Part shown: positions 1 to 7,454 of the stretch, piece by piece | How positions within the stretch are numbered: position 1 is the stretch's first letter | Layout of the letters: every line of letters starts with the position of its first letter | Assembly (NCBI RefSeq): GCF_947495625.1 | Contig: NZ_CANLZW010000007.1 | Span: forward strand, 83,397 to 147,396 | Direction: 5' to 3' | Origin: an uncultured Cocleimonas sp. | Lineage (GTDB): Bacteria > Pseudomonadota > Gammaproteobacteria > Thiotrichales > Thiotrichaceae | DNA length: 64,000 nt | Program-made: the position numbers and the translations under genes | Notes under the pieces: generated by a model | The model's input: the letters and a program-made list of their open reading frames with translations, nothing else | The model's database searches: none | Told to the model about the DNA's origin: nothing

Positions 1-179
1 GTCAATTTAACCGATTCGATTTAGCAGCACTGACCGAAGGTGTTGAATGCCGTAAAGATAAAGGCGTCGTGGACGAAATTCCATCGGCCTATAAAGATAT
101 CGATACGGTAATGAAAAATCAGCACGATTTGGTTGAAGTGGTGCATACCTTAAAGCAAGTGCTTTGCGTAAAGGGGTAA
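1..179 (+). CDS. rtcB: RNA-splicing ligase RtcB, C-terminal end (partial)
   Basis: The reading frame is open from base 3 to the TAA at 177-179 and gives the last 58 residues of a protein that begins upstream of the window. The segments ALTEGVECRKD, PSAYKDIDTVM and VHTLKQVLCVKG are typical of the RtcB C-terminus. RtcB joins RNA 2',3'-cyclic phosphate (or 3'-phosphate) ends to 5'-OH ends with GTP and Mn2+, in tRNA splicing or RNA repair; the active site itself lies upstream and cannot be inspected. The stop codon is followed after one base by a copy of the dispersed G-run element. The next two genes run in the same direction and may belong to the same locus. Confidence 0.93.
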   Translation, partial: QFNRFDLAALTEGVECRKDKGVVDEIPSAYKDIDTVMKNQHDLVEVVHTLKQVLCVKG

Positions 180-180
180 A

Positions 181-209
181 GACACCCCCCCACTTTAAGC
201 CACTTTTTT
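181..209 (-). repeat. Dispersed G-run element, copy 1 (C orientation)
   Basis: The plus strand reads GACACCCCCCCACTTTAAGC followed by CACTTTTTT. The reverse complement is A-run, GGCTTAAAGTGGGGGGGTGTC in register with the consensus. It starts one base after the rtcB stop. Confidence 0.85.
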
Positions 210-244
210 AAAAAGATTAACTAAATGAATTTCAGGAGAATAAT

Positions 245-340
245 ATGATTTATCTAATAAATACAGTTGGTTGGTTGTGCCACACATTAGCGGCGCAACT
301 CAAACAAACCCTGTTACTTAGGGAACGAATACAAATCTAG
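245..340 (+). CDS. Possible 31-residue small protein behind rtcB
   Basis: ATG at 245 is preceded by AGGAG at 234-238 with good spacing, and the frame runs to TAG at 338-340. The peptide starts MIYLINTVGWLCHTLAAQ and ends basic (LLRERIQI), so the first two thirds could form a short membrane-inserting helix. I recognise no family. The strong ribosome binding site is the only real support; it could also be a leader peptide for the gene at 393 or a chance ORF. Confidence 0.35.
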   Translation: MIYLINTVGWLCHTLAAQLKQTLLLRERIQI

Positions 341-392
341 AAAGAGCATTCCAATCTGTAAAAAAGCGATTGGATTGCGGGAAGAAAAAATT

Positions 393-1325
393 ATGGAATT
401 ACATGAAGTAGAAGAAATTATAAGTTGTTTAGCGGGTGATAGAACCAAGTTTTATTACTTTCGTGATCGCTATGCGTTAATGCTATTAACAGATTACATC
501 ACTGAAAAAGTAGGCGAAAAGCCAATCTCAGTGGCAGAGTTAAAGCGTTCGTGCTTCGCAAATCTGCTTAACAAAACACCCGTTAAAAAGGCGCTGGCAC
601 AATCTGGTAACGGATACATTACGGCCAAAGATCTAGAGATGATTTGGGATGAAAATCCATTAGCATTTGTAGTAACGCTGGGTCAGTGGGGTTCTGGTAA
701 AAAGGAATGGCGCTGGAAGCAAATGAGCAGAAGTGGATACCACTTAGTGCTACAGCTGAATATGGCGACTGATCATACACAACAGTTACAAAAGCTAATC
801 CGCCCTGAAGATGCACACACCTTTAATTATTGGGGACATCCGTCTTTAACAAAAGGTGATCGCGGAACCTTGGCATGGGTACGTTTGGATCTAGACTTTG
901 AAACCGATGAGGTATTGATTGAAGAGATTCAATGCGATTGGATTCGAAAAGTGAGATCTGCTGTTAAGTACGATTACAGCTGGTACGGAGATTATAGTAA
1001 AGCTGAATTGGAAGCTTACGCTAACGATGTATTAGAGCCGTATGCAAAGATTTGGCAAGAAGCCATGTTAGCTGCGACGATTGATTTCGTGCGCAATGAA
1101 CTAGGCATCAAACAAGTCTACTATCACAGCTTTGAGAATGGCGCGCGACTTAAAAATATCGGGCATAGCAAACCGCCACGTTCTTTATATACCCAGCTAC
1201 CAAAACAGTTTGGGTTTAAGAAAAGCTGGTACGCACCGGAGTTTTTGATGCGTGAGAAGAAGATTAAATATTTTCAAGAACGAGTGGAAGAACCTTGTTG
1301 GTTCAGGCTTCCAGTGAGTTCATAA
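393..1325 (+). CDS. Conserved-looking hypothetical protein next to rtcB
   Basis: A protein of about 310 residues that I do not recognise. It has no signal peptide or membrane segment and is rich in Trp, Tyr and charged residues, suggesting a soluble cytoplasmic protein. The centre carries the motif LIEEIQCDWIRKVR after a hydrophobic strand (LAWVRLDLDF), and the C-terminal third has a helix-rich stretch and KQVYYHSFENG. The frame opens at a TTG (375), but the ATG at 393 has GGAAG about nine bases upstream and is the better start. It is co-directional with rtcB and only 53 bases behind the small ORF, so a link to RNA ligation or repair is possible by context only. Confidence 0.75.
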   Translation: MELHEVEEIISCLAGDRTKFYYFRDRYALMLLTDYITEKVGEKPISVAELKRSCFANLLNKTPVKKALAQSGNGYITAKDLEMIWDENPLAFVVTLGQWGSGKKEWRWKQMSRSGYHLVLQLNMATDHTQQLQKLIRPEDAHTFNYWGHPSLTKGDRGTLAWVRLDLDFETDEVLIEEIQCDWIRKVRSAVKYDYSWYGDYSKAELEAYANDVLEPYAKIWQEAMLAATIDFVRNELGIKQVYYHSFENGARLKNIGHSKPPRSLYTQLPKQFGFKKSWYAPEFLMREKKIKYFQERVEEPCWFRLPVSS

Positions 1326-1364
1326 CCGTCGCATTGCGACAATCAGTAAGTAAGGAGTAAGTTA

Positions 1365-1559
1365 ATGCCTAAGGTAAATAAAGTGCATAAAAAACGTAAC
1401 CCTGTAGCCCTGTCTGCAATTCTGCGTAAGGGCGGGGTACATGAGAAAAGTCGTAAAGCAAAACGACAGAAACAGAAAAGTGAGTTACGCAAAACTGTTT
1501 CAAAAGCAATGGCCACATATCGTGGCCATTCTTTTGTCTGGGTTTTATCTATTTATTAG
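1365..1559 (+). CDS. Small basic protein whose ORF runs through a terminator hairpin
   Basis: A 64-residue, very Lys/Arg-rich protein starting MPKVNKVHKKRNPVALSAIL, with a good AAGGAG ribosome site about eight bases before the ATG. I do not recognise the family with certainty. Codons 49-56 form a perfect 8-bp hairpin followed by TCTTTT, so transcription would often stop inside the gene and leave a nonstop mRNA encoding about 54 residues. That arrangement is known for arfA, where tmRNA controls a back-up ribosome-rescue factor; the basic, RNA-binding-like composition fits such a role but the sequence match to ArfA is weak. It could also be a small RNA-binding partner of the rtcB locus. Confidence 0.65.
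   Translation: MPKVNKVHKKRNPVALSAILRKGGVHEKSRKAKRQKQKSELRKTVSKAMATYRGHSFVWVLSIY
1509..1536 (+). terminator. Rho-independent terminator inside the small basic ORF
   Basis: ATGGCCAC (1509-1516), loop ATATC, GTGGCCAT (1522-1529), then TCTTTTG. The 8-bp stem is perfect and lies within codons of the preceding gene, 24 bases or more before its stop codon. Confidence 0.75.
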
Positions 1560-1565
1560 TGATGT

Positions 1566-1592
1566 AAAAGTGCCCCTAAGTAGTGGGGTGAT
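1566..1592 (+). repeat. Dispersed G-run element, copy 2 (degenerate, G orientation)
   Basis: AAAAGTGCCCCTAAGTAGTG followed by GGGTGAT. It lies between the convergent small basic ORF and nhaD. CCCCTA and TAGTGGGG can pair, so it may also act as a weak hairpin. Confidence 0.6.
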
Positions 1593-1613
1593 TATTACTA
1601 TCTAAATCGCAGA

Positions 1614-3035
1614 TTAAAACGAAAGTTTATAGATCATCATATGAACGCCAATGCTTGCGATGTATCCCAATGCAATAGCCCATGCCCATTTGAGATGAGA
1701 CATGAAAGTGTAAATGCCACGAGCTTGTCCCATAAGCGCTACACCAGCTGCTGATCCTACAGATAGCAAAGATCCACCAACACCAGCGGTTAACGTTACT
1801 AGTAACCATTGGCCTTGAGTCAGTTCAGGATTCATACTAAGAACAGCAAACATAACGGGAATATTATCAACTACTGCTGACATCACACCCACTAAAATAT
1901 TGGCATAGGTTGGTCCTAAAACACCATAAAGTAGACCAGAAACTTGTGCAAGATAACCTAATGCGCCTAAGCCACCCACACATAAAATAACGCCATAGAA
2001 AAACATCAATGTGTCCCACTCTGAGCGTTGTAACTGGTTGTAGATATCAAAACGTCCGATACGATTATCATCAACGTGTGATTTGTCTGTGTTTTTTAGA
2101 TGATGACCATACAACTGCAAAAAGCCTAAACCAGTCATCATGCCTAGCATCGGTGGAAGATGGAACGCATTATGGAAAGTCACCGCAAGTGCGATCGTGA
2201 AAATAAATAAACCAACAACAACGAATGCACCGTATTTGAGACGTGTTTCTTCTTTTTTAGGTTGGGGCTTCGCTTTTGGCAAAAAGAAAGAAAGGATAAT
2301 GGCTGGTATCAACCAGTTAACCAAGGCTGCAGGAAGTAAGCCGAGGAAACCGCCGAAAGGCACTTTACCTGCTTGCCACACCATCAAAGTAGTGATATCG
2401 CCAAACGGACTAAAAGCACCACCTGCATTCGCTGCAACCACAATATTGACACAGGCAAGTACTACAAACGCTTTGATAGTTGGATTTGCCATGATGGCTT
2501 CACGACCACCAGATACCGAGATAACCACTGCTGCCATCAATAATGCAGTTGTTAAGTTATCTGCTAACGGAGAGATAATAAAAGCCAGTGCGCCGGTAAT
2601 CCAATAGATGCCTTTTAGGGTAAAACCTTTGGAGATTAACCAACCTCGGAGCGCATCAAATACGCCTCGTTCTTCCATGGTGTTGATGTAGGTCATCGCC
2701 ACTAACAGGAATAAAAACAGATAGGCATACTCAAGAATATTGTGGCTTAGAAAAGCATCGACTTGATCAGACTGTCCGATATCTGCATACGACAGCGCAA
2801 CAATAACCCAGATTAAACCAGCCGCTACAATTACCGGCTTGGATTTTCTCAAGTGAATGACATCTTCCAGAATAACAAAGGTATACGCGATAACAAAAAT
2901 GGCAATGGCTAACCAGCTTAAAGTACTTGCGGTGAAATCATGAGGAATCATGCTGGCAGCGGATGATGCAAATGCAGGGCTGATGCATGATATTAATAAG
3001 AGGATTATTAGTGATGTTTTTGCGAAAGGAGACAA
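1614..3035 (-). CDS. nhaD: Na+/H+ antiporter, NhaD family
   Basis: A 473-residue inner-membrane protein with an N-terminal signal-like segment and about 12 hydrophobic helices. Diagnostic NhaD/IT-superfamily segments are ISPLADNLTTALLMAAV and NAGGAFSPFGDITTLM, which carry the ion-binding Asp/Asn/Thr residues of the family. It exchanges cytoplasmic Na+ (or Li+) for protons, supporting salt and pH balance, which fits a marine or saline habitat. The start is TTG at 3033-3035, supported by GAAGG seven bases upstream. It stands alone, convergent with the preceding small gene. Family assignment is firm; ion specificity is inferred. Confidence 0.93.
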   Translation of the reverse strand: MSPFAKTSLIILLLISCISPAFASSAASMIPHDFTASTLSWLAIAIFVIAYTFVILEDVIHLRKSKPVIVAAGLIWVIVALSYADIGQSDQVDAFLSHNILEYAYLFLFLLVAMTYINTMEERGVFDALRGWLISKGFTLKGIYWITGALAFIISPLADNLTTALLMAAVVISVSGGREAIMANPTIKAFVVLACVNIVVAANAGGAFSPFGDITTLMVWQAGKVPFGGFLGLLPAALVNWLIPAIILSFFLPKAKPQPKKEETRLKYGAFVVVGLFIFTIALAVTFHNAFHLPPMLGMMTGLGFLQLYGHHLKNTDKSHVDDNRIGRFDIYNQLQRSEWDTLMFFYGVILCVGGLGALGYLAQVSGLLYGVLGPTYANILVGVMSAVVDNIPVMFAVLSMNPELTQGQWLLVTLTAGVGGSLLSVGSAAGVALMGQARGIYTFMSHLKWAWAIALGYIASIGVHMMIYKLSF

Positions 3036-3594
3036 GGTAATACCTTCAATTATAACTATCGATTAGAGCTATTTCAGGTTAGCTCTGCCAAAAAAGGGCG
3101 GGATTGTAGCATGGTTATTTTGATATTTTTCAATTAGTTATTATGTGAGAATCCTCAGTTAATTTGATCGATCAGTTGCTACAAGCGCGAAAGCCATAGT
3201 TCTTCTCATATATCGGTGTGATAGCGATTAAATTAAGGGATATAGAGTATTACTAATAGTTTGTTTGGTATCACAAATAATTTACAGGAAAAGGGCTAGA
3301 GATTAACTAGATTTGGCTTATAAAAGAGTAGATTAAGGTCTAAACAATGCACTGATAATAAAGAGATGCTGAAATAATTTATCAAAAAATCTGGTTATGT
3401 ATAAATTTTAAGATCCTTTCTAAACAACAAAAACAAGTTGTGGTTCAAAAGTAGGGGGTGTCATTCTTAATTATTTTATTCTTTATGGCTATGCAAAGTA
3501 ATTTCTTAGTAAAACTATGAACTTAGAAGAGAGTTATAGCACTAATAAAAAATAGGAATAATAACTATCAATAACAACTGTCAAGGACGATAGA
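3036..3594. other. AT-rich intergenic region upstream of nhaD
   Basis: About 560 bases between the divergent nhaD and the gene at 3595. It must hold both promoters but I cannot place them convincingly. Apart from element copy 3 I see no RNA gene, long ORF or strong hairpin. Confidence 0.6.
3446..3467 (+). repeat. Dispersed G-run element, copy 3 (G orientation)
   Basis: CAAAAGTAGGGGGTGTCATT with only five G. It lies in a divergent intergenic region, about 130 bases before the next gene, so here it does not follow a stop codon. Confidence 0.8.
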
Positions 3595-4029
3595 ATGGAA
3601 GCTACATGCTGTAATTTTGAAAAAGAAGATATTTTCAATACAATATTATTGAAAAGTAAGGCAGCAATATCTAATTGCCAGATTCTAATCAGTTCTAAAT
3701 TAACTCAAAATATTAACAATACTGATATTGTGATCTGGATTAATGACCTTCATAAATCACTGGATGATGACCATGAAGCGGGTATGCAAATAGATCATTT
3801 AGGTAAGCAGGTCGTTTTTTATATCGACCATATTGCTTATAAAAATAACTCTATGATTTATTTTAAAGGGAGCACCGAAAATGGTAAACAAGTGCACTTT
3901 GTTAAACATTTCTCTGATCTAAATATAAAGTTGATTGCACTTAAGAGAAGATCATCAGACCAGCAAAAAACACCTTTTGGCTTTGCAGATTGGGCTGAAT
4001 ATAAGGCTGAGAAATCTAAACTGAATTAA
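3595..4029 (+). CDS. Hypothetical protein, 144 residues
   Basis: Starts MEATCCNFEKEDIF and has no signal peptide or membrane segment. The middle is predicted to be beta-rich (VIWINDL, QVVFYIDHIAY, MIYFKGSTENGKQ, HFVKHFSDL), a pattern that loosely recalls small PilZ-like barrels, but the RxxxR and D/NxSxxG motifs of PilZ are absent. I do not assign a function. It is a single-gene unit closed by the strong terminator at 4071. Its codon use is as AT-rich as the surroundings. Confidence 0.6.
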   Translation: MEATCCNFEKEDIFNTILLKSKAAISNCQILISSKLTQNINNTDIVIWINDLHKSLDDDHEAGMQIDHLGKQVVFYIDHIAYKNNSMIYFKGSTENGKQVHFVKHFSDLNIKLIALKRRSSDQQKTPFGFADWAEYKAEKSKLN

Positions 4030-4070
4030 ATTGATATTTTTAGTATTTCTAATAAATAAAAGATTAACCC

Positions 4071-4101
4071 AAAAAAAAGCGACTCAATGAGTCGCTTTTT
4101 T
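4071..4101 (+). terminator. Bidirectional rho-independent terminator
   Basis: A-run, GCGACTC, loop AAT, GAGTCGC, T6. The perfect 7-bp stem flanked by A8 and T6 serves both the gene ending at 4029 and the convergent gene ending at 4168. Confidence 0.92.
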
Positions 4102-4167
4102 AGTTTTAGCATAAACCTAAAAGCTCTTACTAAAAATCTTTTGAGTAAAAGCTAGGCAAAGTAAATT

Positions 4168-5091
4168 TTACGAATAAATCTTTGGTGCACCTAGTTGCTC
4201 GTGTATCTGATTTACAAGTTGTGGCTTCATGTTAAGGCCACGTGCCAGTTCATCAAGGTACTTCGCTTCTTTATTGTGATCCAGATCGATAGCCATTAGT
4301 GAGATTGCATAGATCTGTTGCTCCATACCTCTTGGGATACGACGAGTAAATTCTTCAACGTCTAACGGTGCGCGGAATTCACTGCGTACAAAGTCAGCTT
4401 CTGCCTGAGAGACATCACCTAATTTGCCGATGACTTTTTCTTGTTCTGCTTCGTCAATTTGTCCATCTGATTTTGCAGCATTAATCATTGCACGGATAAT
4501 CAGCGTAGCGTGATCAGCTGCTTGTGATTGATCTACACCTACTGGTAACAGGTCTGCATCTTCATAGCCAGGATTTGGCGCTGTGCTGTTTTGATTTTGA
4601 GCGTATTTAGTTAGTGCGCCACCAAGTAATCCACCTAGACCACCTGCACCACCAAGACCAGAACTATTAGATTGTCCGCCGCCTAAAAGACTACCGAGTA
4701 AATCACCCATCCCGCCGCTTTGTGGAGCTTGTTGTTGACGTCCGCCAGCAAGGCTTCCTAGTAAGTCGCCTAATCCGCCACCGCTTTGTCCGCCACCAGC
4801 TAAGCTTCCTAGTAGATCACCAAGACCTCCGCTACCTTGTTGTTGCTTTTGACCACCGAGTAATCCACCCAGCACGTCAGCCATGCCGCCGCCACTTGTG
4901 TTGCGCTGGTTTCCACCAATAAGTCCACCAAGGATGTCACCTAATGCGCCGCCACCTTGTGTCTGTTGATTTTGCGCCCCACCTAGAGCTGAACCTAGAA
5001 TACTGCCTAAGACATTGCCTCCAGAACCTTTTGATAATGCACCGTTGCCAAGAAGACTACCTAATATCTTAATCGTATCAATAGCATCCAT
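4168..5091 (-). CDS. DUF533/TerB-like protein with glycine-rich repeat region
   Basis: A 307-residue protein with a C-terminal helical domain of about 120 residues (ATLIIRAMINAAKSDGQIDEAE and AISLMAIDLDHNKEAKYLDEL) typical of DUF533/YebE-type TerB-like proteins, whose function is unknown. The N-terminal 190 residues are low-complexity Gly/Gln/Ser/Leu with the tandem unit LGDLLGSLAGGG repeated about six times. I start it at 5091 because AAGGAG lies seven bases before that ATG; the frame is open 13 codons further upstream. The gene is convergent with the preceding one and shares its terminator. The length of the repeat region may vary between strains. Confidence 0.8.
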   Translation of the reverse strand: MDAIDTIKILGSLLGNGALSKGSGGNVLGSILGSALGGAQNQQTQGGGALGDILGGLIGGNQRNTSGGGMADVLGGLLGGQKQQQGSGGLGDLLGSLAGGGQSGGGLGDLLGSLAGGRQQQAPQSGGMGDLLGSLLGGGQSNSSGLGGAGGLGGLLGGALTKYAQNQNSTAPNPGYEDADLLPVGVDQSQAADHATLIIRAMINAAKSDGQIDEAEQEKVIGKLGDVSQAEADFVRSEFRAPLDVEEFTRRIPRGMEQQIYAISLMAIDLDHNKEAKYLDELARGLNMKPQLVNQIHEQLGAPKIYS

Positions 5092-5884
5092 TTTTTTCTC
5101 CTTTGAATATTTGAGGGGCGTAATGAGCATTTGCCCATAACAATTTTAAACGCCATAAGTTTAGTTTAAAAACCCTAAGGCGTCTGGTATTACTTAAGAT
5201 TGGTATTAGAATCGTTATATCAAGTTCATGCCAATTTGATTGATTAACGGTATTTTTGACGCTAACTTTAGTTTTAATTGATATCTAAAAAGTTATTCAG
5301 CGCGAAATTTTTTGAGGTATATAAAAAGAAGAGAAAGAAAGTGAAAGGAAAAGCGAACTCTTAGGAAGCTCCTTTTATAACTTTCAATTGGATGTTGTTG
5401 TGAGATAGCTATTAAAAATACATTGAGTTTCTTAAAGGGTTCTAAAATTTATGCTCGGTTGATACAAGTAAACTAGCGTTAATTAATGCTGGTGATTACT
5501 AATGAATTTAATCAAATACTATTAATTGAATAAATAAAATTCGTGATAAATAAAAATTATTTGTTCGCAACAATATTTCTAGTATTATTGCTCAATATAA
5601 ACTGTGCAAGTAGCACTATGAAGTCATTTTATAGGGTGTCATATATAAAAATAAGGCACTATTAAAAATAGACATCAATGGATATAAATTCTTCACAAAA
5701 AATAAAAATAATATTAAGTGGGAGAAAATAAAAAATATTAACGCTTACATTTAACATGGCCCCAAAAAAATTCTAACTAAGCCTCTATTTTAGAAAGTTA
5801 TTTTAAGCTATTTGGAGAGAGATTTTTATCAATAAGGAAAGCTATTGCATAAATTTAATTAGCAAAAAAGTTGCTTTTATTTCT
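5092..5884. other. Long AT-rich intergenic region
   Basis: Almost 800 bases between divergent genes, very AT-rich with many short A and T runs. I find no ORF with a credible ribosome site, no tRNA and no strong hairpin. It presumably holds the two divergent promoters; AT-rich DNA of this kind is often bound by H-NS-like proteins, but that is inference. Confidence 0.6.
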
Positions 5885-6655
5885 GTGCCTGCCTATAAAT
5901 TGCCTCGACTATTTTTGACACTTATCACGAGTTTCATAATCAGCTTATCTTTAGTTTTATCGACAAGTGTTCAGGCAGAAACTTTAAAACTAGGTATTGT
6001 TAATTTACATCCACACATGTTTTTGGATGAAAATAAGCAGCCGAGAGGTGCAGCGATCGATTATTTCAATATCGTCGCAAAGCGTATGGGCCTGACAGAC
6101 TATGAGTTTGAAGAATATCCATTAAGCCGCCTAGTTCAACGTTTAGAAGAAGCATCACTGGATGCCGCTTTGTTTTTGGCAAAAAATCCAAAACGAGAAT
6201 TAATATTTCAATACCCAAAACTGCCATATTCCGAAATTAAGTCAGGCATAGTGGTGAATTCGTCATCTGCATTAAGTCAGGTTTCATCAGGAACTGATTT
6301 ATCAGGTTTTAGAATTGGCACTATACAAAATTCGTTTGTATCTCCGATGTTAACTAAAAATAAGGTTGATCTTGATCCTCTGCCAGGGTTAGAAGCACCA
6401 GGAAAAAATCTTAAAAAATTAGCATTTAACCGTTTAGACGCAGTCTATTTGCCCTGTTATATATCAATAACCAGTGAAATTACTAAGCTAGGTATGAAGG
6501 ATAAATTCAAGGTGCTTAATTTACCTGAGCCACCGATTCAAATTTTCACTGCTTTCTCACCGTTTGTTGATTCTGATCTTGTGAAAAAATATGAATCTGT
6601 TGTTTATGAAAGTGATATTGAACTCTATAAGGAGTTAGTTGAACATTATTTATAA
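5885..6655 (+). CDS. Periplasmic solute-binding protein, SBP_bac_3-like
   Basis: A 256-residue protein with a signal peptide (about residues 1-31, ending SVQAET) and the fold pattern of family 3 binding proteins: LKLGIVNLHPHMFLDEN at the first strand, FNIVAKRMGL, then RLVQRLEEASLDAALFLAK and a second lobe. It probably binds a small polar ligand, but no permease or ATPase genes adjoin it, so it may feed a distant transporter or act in sensing, as many orphan proteins of this group do. The frame has no ATG near the start; GTG at 5885 is the likely start but lacks a clear ribosome site. Confidence 0.75.
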   Translation: MPAYKLPRLFLTLITSFIISLSLVLSTSVQAETLKLGIVNLHPHMFLDENKQPRGAAIDYFNIVAKRMGLTDYEFEEYPLSRLVQRLEEASLDAALFLAKNPKRELIFQYPKLPYSEIKSGIVVNSSSALSQVSSGTDLSGFRIGTIQNSFVSPMLTKNKVDLDPLPGLEAPGKNLKKLAFNRLDAVYLPCYISITSEITKLGMKDKFKVLNLPEPPIQIFTAFSPFVDSDLVKKYESVVYESDIELYKELVEHYL

Positions 6656-6720
6656 CATTTCAATGTATTATTTTAATGATAGAACCTCTGTGAATAGTCT
6701 GTTTGCATGACTAATTTAAG

Positions 6721-6750
6721 GTCACCCCCCATCTTTTAGCCGTTTTTTTG
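6721..6750 (-). repeat. Dispersed G-run element, copy 4 (C orientation)
   Basis: Plus strand reads GTCACCCCCCATCTTTTAGC then CGTTTTTTT. It lies 65 bases behind a stop codon on the same strand and about 215 bases before the MerR-type promoter. Confidence 0.85.
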
Positions 6751-6936
6751 ATAATAAATAAAATTACACTTCATCCCTCTCTTGTTAGTCTCTTCAAGTT
6801 TCCTGTTTTATCTAGGTTTTCCTAAAATCACTTGCATCATCACTTGCAACTTCACTTAGAGATGCGAATTAAGTGATAAGAAATACCACACAGTAAATTG
6901 ATCTGAATCTAGTTAATGTAAATTACAAGTATTGCC

Positions 6937-6968
6937 TTGACCCTATAGTAGACTTTAGGGTTTATACT
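6937..6968 (+). promoter_or_regulatory. MerR-family promoter/operator
   Basis: TTGACC (-35, 6937-6942) and TATACT (-10, 6963-6968) are 20 bp apart, the long spacing typical of MerR-regulated promoters. Between them lies the dyad ACCCTA-N10-TAGGGT (6940-6961). It sits 30 bases before the regulator gene and probably drives both regulator and permease. Confidence 0.85.
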
Positions 6969-6998
6969 CAAAGCATAAATAGTAATAAGGTTTCTAAA

Positions 6999-7397
6999 AT
7001 GCGCATTGGTGAGCTTTCGAAAAATACAGGGTTTCAAGTTGAAACTTTACGCTTCTATGAAAAGCAGGGCCTGATCTCACCTGTGGGAAGAACAGAGTCA
7101 GGCTATCGTGAATACGATCAAGAGTCTCTTAAGCAGTTGCATTTTATTCAACAGGCGAAGTCGGTTGGTTTCTCATTGAATGAAATTTCGGAATTACTCA
7201 CTTTACGTGTCGAAAGGGATCAGCACAGTTGTTCTGAAGTTAAAACTATCGCAGAGCAAAAACTGGTACAGATAGAAAGTAAAATCAATGAGTTAAATAA
7301 AATGCGTGATGCATTACATAAAATTACTGATGCGTGTTGTGGTGGGCCAGAACCTGCGACCTCTTGTACGATTTTAAATGCATTGGATAACGTTTAG
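6999..7397 (+). CDS. MerR-family metal-responsive regulator, ZntR-like
   Basis: A 132-residue regulator with an N-terminal winged helix (MRIGELSKNTGFQVETLRFY) and a long dimerisation helix. The effector residues match E. coli ZntR: C78 in HSCSEV, C113-C114 in DACCGG and C123 in TSCTILNAL. It should sense Zn(II) or a related soft metal such as Cd or Pb and distort the promoter at 6937-6968 to activate it. The permease starts 57 bases downstream, so autoregulation with the transporter is likely. Which metal it senses cannot be read from the sequence alone. Confidence 0.9.
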   Translation: MRIGELSKNTGFQVETLRFYEKQGLISPVGRTESGYREYDQESLKQLHFIQQAKSVGFSLNEISELLTLRVERDQHSCSEVKTIAEQKLVQIESKINELNKMRDALHKITDACCGGPEPATSCTILNALDNV

Positions 7398-7454
7398 GAC
7401 TAGCAATTAAAACAAAAACTAGTTTTATGGACAGGAATAGAACAAGGATAGATT

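Noticed and set aside
2140..2607. Plus-strand ORF of 155 codons inside nhaD
   Set aside because: It lies antisense to a clear membrane transporter gene, has no family match and no ribosome site; a shadow ORF.
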